A stretch of DNA of 64,000 nt from Acidimicrobiia bacterium (GCA_022825005.1 JAJDYU010000057.1:62001-126000); one strand, 5' to 3'. Positions 1 to 8,386 are shown, counted from the first letter of the stretch. The notes: generated by a model not told the origin, from the letters alone. Program-made: numbers and translations.

Positions 1-196
1 CGCCCCTCGGTGCCGCTACGCCCAAGAGCAGTGCATCACCGAGGAGCCGGAGCTGTTCCAAACGGGCCAGACCGGCCACCTCCAGGCCTGCTTCTATCCG
101 GTGGGGTCGCCGGAGAACGCCGAGGCACTGGCCGCCAACCAGGAGACGGGGATGACGGCCGCCGGACTCGATCTGAGCGCCGCCGCGGTCTCGTAG
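1..196 (+). CDS. Oligopeptide/dipeptide ABC transporter ATP-binding protein, OppD/DppD-like (C-terminal end only)
   Basis: Only about the last 64 residues are inside the window; the gene starts upstream. They contain the cysteine-rich C-terminal extension of the OppD/DppD/OppF/DppF ATPases (residues RCRYAQEQC, then a second Cys in QACFYP). That extension contacts the permease or an iron-sulfur site in this family. A stop codon at 194-196 is followed 33 bp later by a second, full-length paralogue on the same strand. The pair is therefore the usual two-ATPase arrangement of a peptide or nickel importer whose permease and binding-protein genes would lie to the left. Family assignment is firm; the substrate cannot be read from this fragment. 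Confidence 0.8.
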   Translation, partial: APRCRYAQEQCITEEPELFQTGQTGHLQACFYPVGSPENAEALAANQETGMTAAGLDLSAAAVS

Positions 197-229
197 CCCG
201 GCTATCACCAATCCGAGGAGGACGAACGA

Positions 230-1252
230 ATGGCTGGAACAGGCAAGGTCCACATGAGGGGCGACGAGGCCCTGGTCACCGTGGAAGATCTGGTGATGGA
301 GTTCCCCGCTGGACGCCGAGCGGTGGTGCACGCCGTGTCGGGCATCAGCTTCGACATTCTCGAAGGCGAGACCTTGGGCCTGGTGGGCGAGTCGGGCTGC
401 GGCAAGTCCACCACCGGGCGAGCCATGATGCAGCTTCCCCCGCCAACCGAGGGTTCGGTGCGCTTCGACGGCGTGGAGATGACCGAGCTGTCCAAAGAGG
501 ATCTGCGCCGCACCCGCACCCGGATGCAGATGATCTTCCAAGACCCGATCTCGTCGCTTAATCCTCGGCGCAAGGTGAAGGACATCGTGGCCGAGGGTCT
601 GTCCATCTGGCACAACGACTCGGGGGACATGGCCGTCCAGAAGGTGAACGAGGTGCTCGACGCGGTGGGGCTCGACCCCGAGGTGGTGTCCGACCGCCGT
701 CCCCATCAGTTCTCCGGGGGCCAGTGCCAGCGCATCTGCATCGCCCGGGCCCTGGTGCTCGACCCCAAGGTGATCATCTGCGACGAGCCGGTGTCGGCGC
801 TGGACGTGTCGGTGCAGGCCCAGATCCTGAACCTGCTGGAGGAGATGAAGGAGCGCTACGGGCTGACCCTGGTGTTCATCGCCCACGATCTGGCCGTGGT
901 CAAGAACGTGTCCGACCGGGTGGTGGTGATGTATCTGGGCAAGGTGTGCGAGGTGGCCGGGCCCGACGCACTCTACGCCCACCCCGCCCACCCCTACACT
1001 GACGTGCTGCTGGCCTCAATCCCCGAGCCCGACCCCGATCACCCGGTGTCCGACCGCCAGATCGAGGGCGAGCTTCCCTCGCCCATCAACCCGCCGTCGG
1101 GCTGCCGGTTCCGAACCCGGTGCGAGAAGGTGCAGGACCTGTGCTCAACCGAGGAGCCGGTGCTGAAGGAGATCGCCCCCGACCACTACGTGGCCTGCCA
1201 CTTCCCCAACGAGGTCCCCGTAAGCGTCAACGGCAACGGCGACAGCAGCTAG
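230..1252 (+). CDS. Oligopeptide/dipeptide ABC transporter ATP-binding protein, OppF/DppF-like
   Basis: 340-residue cytoplasmic ATPase that would power a peptide-type importer together with the upstream OppD-like subunit. Visible motifs are Walker A GESGCGKST, the Q-loop region MQMIFQDP, the signature FSGGQCQRICIARAL, Walker B VIICDEP with the D-loop SALD, and the switch His in FIAHDL. The C-terminal 80 residues carry the oligopeptide-transporter extension with the Cys pattern CRFRTRC...C...HYVACHFP. The ATG at 230 is preceded by a GAGGAGG-like ribosome binding site in the 33-bp gap after the OppD-like gene, which indicates co-transcription. Length and motifs are normal. The other peptide ABC genes in the window (49.9-53.9 kb) lack ATPases, but nothing shows that the two sets work together. 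Confidence 0.93.
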   Translation: MAGTGKVHMRGDEALVTVEDLVMEFPAGRRAVVHAVSGISFDILEGETLGLVGESGCGKSTTGRAMMQLPPPTEGSVRFDGVEMTELSKEDLRRTRTRMQMIFQDPISSLNPRRKVKDIVAEGLSIWHNDSGDMAVQKVNEVLDAVGLDPEVVSDRRPHQFSGGQCQRICIARALVLDPKVIICDEPVSALDVSVQAQILNLLEEMKERYGLTLVFIAHDLAVVKNVSDRVVVMYLGKVCEVAGPDALYAHPAHPYTDVLLASIPEPDPDHPVSDRQIEGELPSPINPPSGCRFRTRCEKVQDLCSTEEPVLKEIAPDHYVACHFPNEVPVSVNGNGDSS

Positions 1253-1268
1253 CTTCTCTCCGCTAGCT
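1247..1268. terminator. Small inverted repeat between convergent genes
   Basis: AGCTAGC (1247-1253) and GCTAGCT (1262-1268) form a perfect 7-bp stem with an 8-nt loop, exactly where the OppF-like gene (plus) and the GNAT gene (minus) converge. The left arm includes the oppF stop codon. There is no T-tract and the stem is modest, so this is at best a weak bidirectional terminator. Confidence 0.3.
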
Positions 1269-1272
1269 CAAC

Positions 1273-1704
1273 TCAAAGTTGGTAGCGGTACACGTTGGTG
1301 TCGCGCACCACGAAGCCGAGGTTCAGATAGAGGCGGTTGGCGGCTTCCCTGGTGGGTCGGGAGGTTAGGTCCACGGTCACCGCGCCAGCGGCGCGGGCCA
1401 ATTCCAACGCAGCCTCATTCAGCATCCGGCCCACGCCCTGGCCGCGAGACCGTTCGTCCACCACCACGTCTTCGATGATGGCCCGCAGCCCCGTGGGGAT
1501 GCGCACCAGCACCAGGGTGAGGCTGCCGACGATGGCGCCGTCGGCACGGGCCACCAGCAGGCGGGTGGCGTCGGACGAGGCGATGGCCTCTAGGGCCTCA
1601 GCCGACGGCGGCGGGTTGGACGACGAGAGCTGGGGTGTGAGCCGCTCGAACGCCTCCACCAGATCGACGGTGGCCTCGGTGGCCTCGGTGATCTCAACCG
1701 CCAT
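1273..1704 (-). CDS. GNAT-family N-acetyltransferase
   Basis: 143-residue single-domain acetyltransferase. The acetyl-CoA binding motif A is seen as VVVDERSRGQGVGRML (pyrophosphate-binding RGQGVG), followed by the usual alpha-helix and the C-terminal segment with ANRLYLNLGFVVRDTNVYRY, which supplies the conserved Tyr/Phe near the active site. The family transfers acetyl from acetyl-CoA to an amine. The acceptor is not predictable here, although the layout resembles small stand-alone PhnO/RimI-like enzymes. The gene is monocistronic, converges with the OppF-like gene and is divergent from the PAC2 gene across a 95-bp spacer that holds a tandem repeat. Confidence 0.88.
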   Translation of the reverse strand: MAVEITEATEATVDLVEAFERLTPQLSSSNPPPSAEALEAIASSDATRLLVARADGAIVGSLTLVLVRIPTGLRAIIEDVVVDERSRGQGVGRMLNEAALELARAAGAVTVDLTSRPTREAANRLYLNLGFVVRDTNVYRYQL

Positions 1705-1719
1705 GGGGGGAGACTACCG

Positions 1720-1792
1720 GCGCGAGATGAGGTTCTTCAGCGCGGGGCGATAGGTCGCGCGAGATGAGGTTCCTCCGCGCGGGGCGATAGGT
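1720..1792 (+). repeat. Imperfect tandem duplication (36-bp units, period 37) upstream of the PAC2 gene
   Basis: Copy 1 is 1720-1755 and copy 2 is 1757-1792; they differ at only 3 positions in the middle. Each copy contains an ATG followed by eight sense codons and a TAG (1727-1753 and 1764-1790), encoding MRFFSAGR and MRFLRAGR. Copy 2 runs into the -10-like box of the PAC2 gene, and copy 1 has the equivalent box 7 nt before the ATG in copy 2. It could be a duplicated promoter/start region or a dispersed intergenic repeat. Confidence 0.85.
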
Positions 1793-1793
1793 T
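1788..1793 (+). promoter_or_regulatory. Putative -10 box for leaderless PAC2 mRNA
   Basis: TAGGTT fits the actinobacterial -10 consensus TANNNT and ends 6 nt before the GTG start at 1800, with no Shine-Dalgarno sequence between. This spacing is typical of leaderless transcripts. Confidence 0.5.
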
Positions 1794-1799
1794 GGGCGG

Positions 1800-2690
1800 G
1801 TGGCGCTGATCAGCTGGGTGGACGATTCTCCTCGCAACCAACCGGCCCTGGTGGCCGCCTTCACCGGTTGGAACGACGCCGGCGACGCCGCCTCGGGCGC
1901 CCTGGCCTGGCTGGCCAGCCGCTGGGACACCACCGAGGTAGCCAGCCTCGACCCCGAGCCGTTCTACGACTTCGCCGACACCCGCCCCCATCTCCGCTTG
2001 GAGGATGACGGCTCCCGATCGCTGATCTGGCCCAGCAACGACCTGCTGGCCGCCACCGTGAACGGCGCCGACACGTCCGACGGCGCCGCTACCGAGGTGG
2101 CCCTGTTGGTGGGCGCCGAGCCCCAGCTCAGGTGGCGCACCTTCGCCCAGCAGATAGTGGACATGGCCCAGCGGCTCGACAGCCCGCTGGTGATCACCCT
2201 CGGAGCGCTTCTGGCCGACGTTCCCCATACCCGTCCCACCCCCATATACGGCAGCAGCGACGATCCCGAGATGGCCGCCCAACTCGGCCTCACCCCCTCC
2301 AGTTACGAGGGTCCCACCGGCATCGTGGGAGTGCTCCACAACGCCTGCGCCACCGCCGGGCTGCAAACCGCCTCCCTGTGGGCCGCAGTACCGGGCTACG
2401 CCTCGGAGATTCCCTCGCCCAAGGCCTCCCTGGCCCTGGTGCGGAGGCTGGGAACCCTGCTGGACCTCTCCCCCGACACCTCCGAGCTGGAAGAGATGGC
2501 CGAGAGCTACGAGCGCCACGTGTCAGAGCTGGCCGAACAAGCCGACGAGACCTCCGACTACATCAACGAGCTGGAGAGCGCCTACGACCGCGAAGCCGAG
2601 GAGAACGGCGAAATAGAGGAGATGCGCTCCACGGACCCCGGCGAATTCGTAGACCAAATCGAACAGTTCCTCCGCGACCAGCGCAGCTGA
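1800..2690 (+). CDS. PAC2-family (proteasome assembly chaperone-like) protein
   Basis: 296 residues matching the actinobacterial PAC2 family: N-terminal PALVAAFTGWNDAGDAASGAL, a central LVGAEPQLRWRTFAQQIVD segment, the glycine-rich YEGPTGIVGVLH, and the SLWAAVPGYASEIPSPKA motif. The C-terminal 70 residues are rich in Glu and predicted coiled coil. The eukaryotic namesake assists 20S proteasome assembly. In actinobacteria the proteins are conserved but their role is not settled. The start is GTG at 1800, placed just behind a -10-like box, so the mRNA may be leaderless. No proteasome genes are in the window. Confidence 0.88.
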   Translation: MALISWVDDSPRNQPALVAAFTGWNDAGDAASGALAWLASRWDTTEVASLDPEPFYDFADTRPHLRLEDDGSRSLIWPSNDLLAATVNGADTSDGAATEVALLVGAEPQLRWRTFAQQIVDMAQRLDSPLVITLGALLADVPHTRPTPIYGSSDDPEMAAQLGLTPSSYEGPTGIVGVLHNACATAGLQTASLWAAVPGYASEIPSPKASLALVRRLGTLLDLSPDTSELEEMAESYERHVSELAEQADETSDYINELESAYDREAEENGEIEEMRSTDPGEFVDQIEQFLRDQRS

Positions 2691-2725
2691 CGGTTTCGAC
2701 CGGAACTAGGAGGCCGGGCGGGGGA

Positions 2726-3421
2726 TCAGCCTTCGTGGTTGCCGCGCCAGGGTGGGGTGCGGGGGCGGTCGAAGAGGAACTCTATGGGTTCGCCGCGGAT
2801 GGCGGCGAAGGAGTGGGCCAGCCACCAGTCGCTGCCGTGGACGCCGTCGGGGAGGTTGTCGGGGCCGAAGAATCCAACGTCGCTGCACTCCAGGGGGTGG
2901 GGATCGAGCTGGCCGCCCACCGCCTGGCACAGAAAGACCATCGAGTACATGGGCACGGTGGTGAATCCCCGGCGCAAGCCGTCGTGGATGGCGATGGGCC
3001 GGTCCACCTCGCAGACGATGCCGGTTTCCTCCAGCACCTCTTTCACCACCACCTCTGAGGGGGAGTAGCCCACGTCGGCCCACCCGGTGGGATACAGCCA
3101 CACCCCGGAGTCGGCCCGCTGCACCAGCAGGATCTCGCCGTCGTCGTTGCCCACCACGGCCCCCACCGCCACCTTGGGGGTGACGTAGCCGGGAACGCCC
3201 TCGCCCACCGACTTCATCCACTCGGCCACAAAATTGTCGGGCGTCCATCCCGCGCTCAACGCGGCGGCCATGTCGGCGGCCACGTGCAGCACCTCTTCGA
3301 AACGCTCCTGCTCGTACTGGTTGTCGGTGAAGGCCAGCCCGGTGCGGGCGATTCCAGCCAGGGCCTCCGACCACCGTCTCAGGTCGCCTTCCCCTACTAC
3401 GGCCCGGCCTTCGTCACCCAT
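2726..3421 (-). CDS. Nudix hydrolase with N-terminal Nudix_N-type domain
   Basis: 231 residues. The first 75 or so resemble the helical N-terminal domain found in ADP-ribose/NDP-X-type Nudix enzymes (RTGLAFTDNQYEQERFEEVL). The Nudix domain follows, with the box read as GWADVG...KEVLEETGI. The REUXEEXGU part is well kept (Lys replaces the usual Arg), but the Glu expected earlier in the box is a Tyr by my alignment. The general family reaction is hydrolysis of a nucleoside diphosphate linked to another moiety, using Mg. It lies 25 bp downstream of glnD on the same strand, so it probably belongs to the amt-glnD transcription unit. Substrate unknown. Confidence 0.85.
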   Translation of the reverse strand: MGDEGRAVVGEGDLRRWSEALAGIARTGLAFTDNQYEQERFEEVLHVAADMAAALSAGWTPDNFVAEWMKSVGEGVPGYVTPKVAVGAVVGNDDGEILLVQRADSGVWLYPTGWADVGYSPSEVVVKEVLEETGIVCEVDRPIAIHDGLRRGFTTVPMYSMVFLCQAVGGQLDPHPLECSDVGFFGPDNLPDGVHGSDWWLAHSFAAIRGEPIEFLFDRPRTPPWRGNHEG

Positions 3422-3446
3422 AGCCGCTAGGTGGTCCCAACCGCCC

Positions 3447-5789
3447 TCATGCCCGAGTTGAGCAGGTATCGATGGCGTGCTGAAGGGCCAGATTGATCTC
3501 GCTTATGTGGTCTTGATCGGTCACCTTGTTGCCCTCGGCGTCACGCACGTAATAGGCGTGGACCACATCCCCACCGAGGTCTTGCACCTTGGCGCTGAGG
3601 ATGTCCAGCCCGAGCTGCGACAGGGCGCTGGTCACCCGGCTCAGCAGGCCGATGCGGGCCTGGGCGGCCAGCTCGATGATGGTGGCGGTGGAGGAGGAAT
3701 CGTTGTCCACGCTCACCTTGGGGGCGATAACCGGCCGGGGGGTGAAGTCGGGCTCAACCTCGTAGGTGCTGATTCGCTCGGCCAGGCGGGCCTCGATGGC
3801 CAGGCGGCCGGCCAGGGCCTGCTCTACATAGGCCGTGACCTGGGGCCAGTCGATCTCCAGCCCCAGGGTGCTCTCCACCTGGAACCGCTCCAGCGCCATC
3901 CCATACTCAGAATGGGCCGCAGCCAGGAGCACCCGCAGCCCGCTGAGGGCCAGGGCCCCGGCCACCCGCGAGAACATGCCGTGCTGATCGGGGGCGATCA
4001 CCAACAGGGTGTCTCCCTCACCCAGCACCAGGCGCTCGCCGGCCTCCATCATCCCCCGCTGCTCGGGGGTGGGGAACCGGGAGGTGATCTCGTCGATGTC
4101 GCCGCCCTCCATCACGTGGGCGCAGCGGGCCACCAGCTCGCGCACCAGGCTGGCCTTCCACTTGCTCCACGCCGACGGACCGGTGGCCACCGAGTCGGCC
4201 TCGGTCAGCGCCCCCAGCAGGCGCAGGGTCTGCACCGTGCGGGCCTTGCGCGACACCTCCTCAATGGTGTCGGGGTCTTCCAGGTCGCGCCGGGTGGCCA
4301 CATCGGGCAGCAGCAGGTGGTGCTCCACCATGGCCACCAGCACGTCCACGTCGGTGGGGGGATAGCCCATTCGGTGGGCGATGTCGGCCACCAGCTCCAT
4401 GCCCACCTCGGTGTGGTCGCCGGGGTAGCCCTTGCCGATGTCGTGGAGCAGGGCGCCCAGCACCAGCAGGTCGGGCCGGTCCACCCGGTCGACCAGATCG
4501 GCAGCCAAAGCGGCGGCCTCGCACAGGTGCCGGTCCACCGTGAACTGGTGGTAGGCGTTGCGCTGGGGGCGGCTGCGGTTGGGGGCCCACTCGGGCAGGA
4601 TGCGCACGAACAAGTCCATCTGGTCCAGAGCCTCGATCACCGGTGGGGCGGCGGTGCCGGTCAACAGCGTGTCCACGAACGCCTTGCGGGCTTCGTCGGG
4701 CCACCGATCCGGCATGGGGTCCATCTGCTCTTGAAGGCGCTCCAGGCTGTTGCGGTCCATTCGCAGCTCATGGGCGGCAGCCGCCCGGGCCAAGCGCAGG
4801 GCAGTGCAGGGATCGGCGGCATCAGCGTCTTCGGCCAGCACTGCCCGGCCCTCTTGCACCACCACACCGACATCCAGCTCCCTGTTGTTTCGGCTGGTAC
4901 GGCGACGCAGCCGGCGACGCCACTCGGGGGGTAGCTCGGAATCGCGCAGCCAGGCCCATATCTCGTCGCTGCGCCAGGCAATCGACCGTGCCGAGCTGGC
5001 GATGGCGCCCATCAGCTCATCGGCATCGGCATAGTCCAGCGCGGCGGCCACCCCATCCTGTTCTTGGAGCAGAAGCTGGTCGCCCGGGCGATCAGTGGTG
5101 CGGTGCAGCTCCACCCGAGCAGCCAGGATCACCTCGTAGTCGGCCCGCAACTCGCGGCTGTCGGCTTCGTCCATCTCGAACACGCCCTCTTCGGCCCACC
5201 GAAGCGCATGCACATCTCGCAGCCCTCCCCGCCCCTGCTTGAGGTCGGGCTCCAGCTTGTACGCCACCTCACCGCTGCGCCGATGGCGCTCGGCCACTCT
5301 CTGGGCCAGCAAGGGAAGCCACCGCCGGGCGCTGCGCCGCCACTGGGTGGCATTGTCGGCGGCAATGTCACCCGACAGCTCGGCATCGCCGGCAATATGA
5401 CGGGCGTCCAGTAGCGATGTGGCGGTGTCAAGGTCGGTTTTGGCCAAATCCCGGGTCTCCCGAGGTGTCCGCACCGAATGGCCCAGCTTCAGCCCTTCAT
5501 CCCAGATCGGATACCACAGCCGGGTGGCGATGTCGCCGATGTCGGGGCGGTCGCGGTGCAACAGCAGCAGGTCGATATCGCTATAGGGACACAGCTCGGC
5601 CCGCCCGTAACCGCCCACTGCCACCAGCGCAATGCCCTCGTGGTCGGCCACCTCGGCGGTGAAGATGCCTTGGAGCCACTCGTCGGTCCGACGGGCCAGG
5701 GCGCGACAGAGAACTGTCCCCACCATGGCGCGATCGGCCAGCAACTCGTCGCGGCGCAATGCGCTCGTTCTCGCCTCGCCAATTGCCAC
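3447..5789 (-). CDS. glnD: [Protein-PII] uridylyltransferase / uridylyl-removing enzyme GlnD
   Basis: 780-residue bifunctional nitrogen sensor that modifies PII protein according to glutamine level (adenylylation in many actinobacteria). Domains in order: nucleotidyltransferase with GGYGRAELCPYSDIDLLLLH near residue 60; the GlnD linker domain (YKLEPDLKQGRGGLRDVHAL); an HD phosphohydrolase domain (LGALLHDIGKGYPGDHTEVG, around 440); and two C-terminal ACT domains (PDQHGMFSRVAGALA and AQARIGLLSRVTSALS) that bind glutamine. Catalytic residues of both activities are present. The start is a GTG at 5789. It is directly downstream of the ammonium transporter gene (gap of about 46 bp). The expected glnK (PII) gene between amt and glnD is absent here. 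Confidence 0.96.
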   Translation of the reverse strand: MAIGEARTSALRRDELLADRAMVGTVLCRALARRTDEWLQGIFTAEVADHEGIALVAVGGYGRAELCPYSDIDLLLLHRDRPDIGDIATRLWYPIWDEGLKLGHSVRTPRETRDLAKTDLDTATSLLDARHIAGDAELSGDIAADNATQWRRSARRWLPLLAQRVAERHRRSGEVAYKLEPDLKQGRGGLRDVHALRWAEEGVFEMDEADSRELRADYEVILAARVELHRTTDRPGDQLLLQEQDGVAAALDYADADELMGAIASSARSIAWRSDEIWAWLRDSELPPEWRRRLRRRTSRNNRELDVGVVVQEGRAVLAEDADAADPCTALRLARAAAAHELRMDRNSLERLQEQMDPMPDRWPDEARKAFVDTLLTGTAAPPVIEALDQMDLFVRILPEWAPNRSRPQRNAYHQFTVDRHLCEAAALAADLVDRVDRPDLLVLGALLHDIGKGYPGDHTEVGMELVADIAHRMGYPPTDVDVLVAMVEHHLLLPDVATRRDLEDPDTIEEVSRKARTVQTLRLLGALTEADSVATGPSAWSKWKASLVRELVARCAHVMEGGDIDEITSRFPTPEQRGMMEAGERLVLGEGDTLLVIAPDQHGMFSRVAGALALSGLRVLLAAAHSEYGMALERFQVESTLGLEIDWPQVTAYVEQALAGRLAIEARLAERISTYEVEPDFTPRPVIAPKVSVDNDSSSTATIIELAAQARIGLLSRVTSALSQLGLDILSAKVQDLGGDVVHAYYVRDAEGNKVTDQDHISEINLALQHAIDTCSTRA

Positions 5790-5835
5790 TACCCGTCGAG
5801 GCTAGCGGCCTGGCCCCATTTCTGTGAGGCCGGGA

Positions 5836-7032
5836 CTAGTTGTTGTAGGCCGTTTCAGCGTGGTGCGACTGGTCGAGGCCGACGCTCTCGTCCTCCGCAG
5901 AGGCCCGGATCCCCATGGTGCGGTGGAGCACCAAGGCGATGATGTAGGTGGCCACGAAGCTGTAGGCCATGACCGCCACGATGGAGATGATCTGGTTGCC
6001 CAGCAGCTCGCCGCCGCCGAAGAACACACCTTCGATGAAGTCGGCCCCTTCGTAGATGCTGGAGTCGGCAAAGAAGCCGATCAGCACGCCACCGATAATT
6101 CCGCCGAACATGTGGATGCCCACCACATCGAGGCTGTCGTCGTACTTGTAGCGCAGCTTGAGCCCAATTGCCAGGAAGCACAGCACCCCGGCCGCGGCGC
6201 CTATCACGATGGAGGACATAGCACCCACGAAACCGGCCGCCGGGGTGATGGCCACCAAAGCGGCCACAATGCCCGAGGCCATGCCCAGTGCAGTGGGCTT
6301 GCCGTCCTTGATGGTCTCGGCCACCATCCACGAGCACAGCCCCGCCGCTGCCGCCAAGAAGGTGGTCAAGAAAGCATGGGAAGCACCGGCATCGGCAGCC
6401 AAAGCCGATCCGGCGTTGAAGCCGAACCAGCCGAACCACAGGATGCCGGCGCCCAGCAGCACCAGCGGCAGGTTGTGGGGGAAGTCAACGTCGCGGGGCC
6501 ATCCCTTGCGGGGGCCGAGGACGAGAACCAAGGCCAGTGCCGCGGCCCCAGCGTTGATGTGGATGGCGGTCCCGCCGGCGAAGTCATGGGCCGGCAGATT
6601 GGCGATCCAGCCTTCGCCGCCGTAGATCCAATAGACCACTGGCGAGTAGACCAAGAAAGACCACAACGGCACGAAGACGGCCCAGGCGGAGAACTTCATC
6701 CGTCCGGCCACCGCGCCGGAGATGAGCGCGGGGGTGATGGCGGCAAAGGTCATGCCAAACACGAATTCCCGCTTGCCAACCATGTCGTCAACTCCGTTGA
6801 GCCAGGCGGCGTCGAAGTCTCCGAACAACGGGAAGCTCCAGTCGCCGGAGGCAAACCCGAAACCGGCCACCGCCCATACGATGGGCACGATGCCCAGGCA
6901 ATACAGGTTCATGTTCATCATGTTGAGCACGTTCTTCTGGCCGACCATGCCCCCGTAGAACAAGGCCAGACCCGGCACCATGAACAAGACCAGCGCAGCA
7001 GATACGAGTACCCATGCGGTATCAGCGTCCAT
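5836..7032 (-). CDS. amt: Ammonium transporter, Amt family
   Basis: About 398 residues with eleven hydrophobic segments. Amt signatures include the N-terminal ALVLFMVPGLALFYGGMV, the AGGTAIHINAGAAALAL segment with the pore His, and LGAGILWFGWFGFNAGSAL; the second pore His is in VVGIHMFGGIIGG. The C-terminal tail (SVGLDQSHHAETAY) is the cytoplasmic region that normally docks PII. ATG at 7032 is preferred to the in-frame GTG at 7035 because the AAGGGGAG ribosome site lies 5 nt before ATG but only 2 nt before GTG. It imports ammonium/ammonia and heads an operon with glnD and the Nudix gene. Confidence 0.95.
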   Translation of the reverse strand: MDADTAWVLVSAALVLFMVPGLALFYGGMVGQKNVLNMMNMNLYCLGIVPIVWAVAGFGFASGDWSFPLFGDFDAAWLNGVDDMVGKREFVFGMTFAAITPALISGAVAGRMKFSAWAVFVPLWSFLVYSPVVYWIYGGEGWIANLPAHDFAGGTAIHINAGAAALALVLVLGPRKGWPRDVDFPHNLPLVLLGAGILWFGWFGFNAGSALAADAGASHAFLTTFLAAAAGLCSWMVAETIKDGKPTALGMASGIVAALVAITPAAGFVGAMSSIVIGAAAGVLCFLAIGLKLRYKYDDSLDVVGIHMFGGIIGGVLIGFFADSSIYEGADFIEGVFFGGGELLGNQIISIVAVMAYSFVATYIIALVLHRTMGIRASAEDESVGLDQSHHAETAYNN

Positions 7033-7115
7033 CACAACTCCCCTTGGTTGACGACTATTCCGCCTGTTGGCAAAGTCAGTATGTCAGGTTTGGCGGGGGT
7101 GGCCCTGAACTGTCT

Positions 7116-7586
7116 CTAACAGGAACGGCGGTGGCGTCGGCGGTGTACAAAGGCCTTGGCCGCCCCCCACTCCAATCCGGGGGTCTGAAGGTCGGGATGA
7201 ATGTCGGCGAATGACGCCGGGGTCAGGTCGTAGACGTCGTCGGGGAACCGCTCGACGGCAAAATCGTCCCGCTCCACCGGGGCGACCCCCGCCGCCGAGA
7301 GCACCTCAGTGGGGTAGCGCACCGCCCGGCGCAACACGGCGAGGGGGTTCTCCCGCTGGTCGTCGATGTCGGCGGCCAGTAACCGGGCCACCTCGCCTCC
7401 GATCTCAGCCGCCGCGGCCGATCCGGCCGCCTCGGCCGCTTTGCGGGTTTCAGGGTCAATCTCCGGCAGACGGGCTTCCACCGCCGACACCACCCAAAGG
7501 GGCAGAGCTTGCCTGATTCCCTCTGCCAACTCCTGAGCGCACTCGCCAAGCTGCGTTTCAGCGGCCCGCAGCTCAGCGTCGGTCAA
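7116..7586 (-). CDS. Conserved protein of unknown function
   Basis: 156 residues, acidic and alanine-rich, without signal peptide or membrane segment. The N-terminal 90 residues look helical (MTDAELRAAETQLGECAQEL); the C-terminal part (FPDDVYDLTPASFADIHPDL) recalls small actinobacterial proteins of unknown role, and the extreme C-terminus is an Arg/His-rich tail. The start is TTG at 7586, sharing a TTGA overlap with the larE stop, so it is translationally coupled to larE. I do not recognise a catalytic motif, and the coupling is the only functional hint. Confidence 0.7.
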   Translation of the reverse strand: MTDAELRAAETQLGECAQELAEGIRQALPLWVVSAVEARLPEIDPETRKAAEAAGSAAAAEIGGEVARLLAADIDDQRENPLAVLRRAVRYPTEVLSAAGVAPVERDDFAVERFPDDVYDLTPASFADIHPDLQTPGLEWGAAKAFVHRRRHRRSC

Positions 7587-8386
7587 GGGCGCGGGGCCGA
7601 TGGGCGGAGACCCAGGACGGCGTTCAGATTGCCGGAGCGCAGACCCTCCAGATCCAGCGTGGCGTAGCGGTAGCCAGCCTGGCGCACCGCCTCAACGACG
7701 GCGGACCGCTGGGCCACCACCTCGTCCAACTGATCCTCGGGAACTTCGATGCGGGCCAACTCTCCGTAGTGGCGCACTCGCAGATCTCCAAAACCCAGGC
7801 ACCGCAGAGCAGCCTCGGCATCGCCCACCGAGGCCAATGCCCCCAGCGTTACCGGCGTTCCGTAGGGAATCCGGGAGGCCAGGCAAGGCGCTGCCGGCTT
7901 GTCCCAAGTCCGCAGCCCCAGCCGCTTCGACCACAACCGCACGTCGGCCTTCGAGAACCCCGCGTCTACCAGGGGGAACACCGCCCCCCGGTCCGCCGCG
8001 GCCTGCTGGCCCGGACGGTGGTCGCCCAAATCGTCGGTGTTCACCCCCAACACCACAGTGGACGACGCAGCTTCGGCCAGCGGCGCCACCGCTTCCATCA
8101 AGGCGTCCTTGCACCAGTAGCACCGGTCGCCGTCGTTGGCCACATATGCGGCCTGTTCCATCTCCTCGGTGTGCACTTCGCTCCATCGCAGCCCCCATTC
8201 GGCGGCCAGCGACGCGCATTCCACGCGCTCGGCATCAGCCAGCGAGGGCGACACCGCAGTTACGGCGTGAACCCGGCTGCCCAGCACATCGTGAGCCACC
8301 CATGCCAGCAGTGAGGAATCGGCACCGCCACTGAAGGCCACCACCACACTGTCCAATTCGAGGAGGCGGTGTCGCAGCCGTTCCAT
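7583..8386 (-). CDS. larE: ATP-dependent sacrificial sulfur transferase LarE-like
   Basis: 267-residue PP-loop enzyme. The ATP pyrophosphatase loop VAFSGGADSSLLAW is near the N-terminus. The segment CYWCKDALMEAV adds two Cys, and KPAAPCLASRIPYGTPVT contains the Cys at the position of the sulfur-donating residue in the LarE family. LarE adds sulfur to the pyridinium dicarboxylate precursor of the nickel-pincer nucleotide cofactor of lactate racemase and related enzymes. ATG at 8386 is chosen over GTG at 8395 because the GGGGGGTG ribosome site has proper spacing only to the ATG. LarB and LarC partners are not in the window, so it may serve another thiolation. It is divergent from the livH gene. 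Confidence 0.85.
   Translation of the reverse strand: MERLRHRLLELDSVVVAFSGGADSSLLAWVAHDVLGSRVHAVTAVSPSLADAERVECASLAAEWGLRWSEVHTEEMEQAAYVANDGDRCYWCKDALMEAVAPLAEAASSTVVLGVNTDDLGDHRPGQQAAADRGAVFPLVDAGFSKADVRLWSKRLGLRTWDKPAAPCLASRIPYGTPVTLGALASVGDAEAALRCLGFGDLRVRHYGELARIEVPEDQLDEVVAQRSAVVEAVRQAGYRYATLDLEGLRSGNLNAVLGLRPSAPRP

Noticed and set aside
3477-4934. 485-codon open frame antisense to glnD
   Set aside because: His/Gly/Gln-rich translation with no domain; a typical shadow frame in high-GC DNA opposite a well-conserved gene.
5824-7119. 431-codon open frame antisense to amt
   Set aside because: Composition reflects reversed hydrophobic codons; no motif; amt is clear on the other strand.
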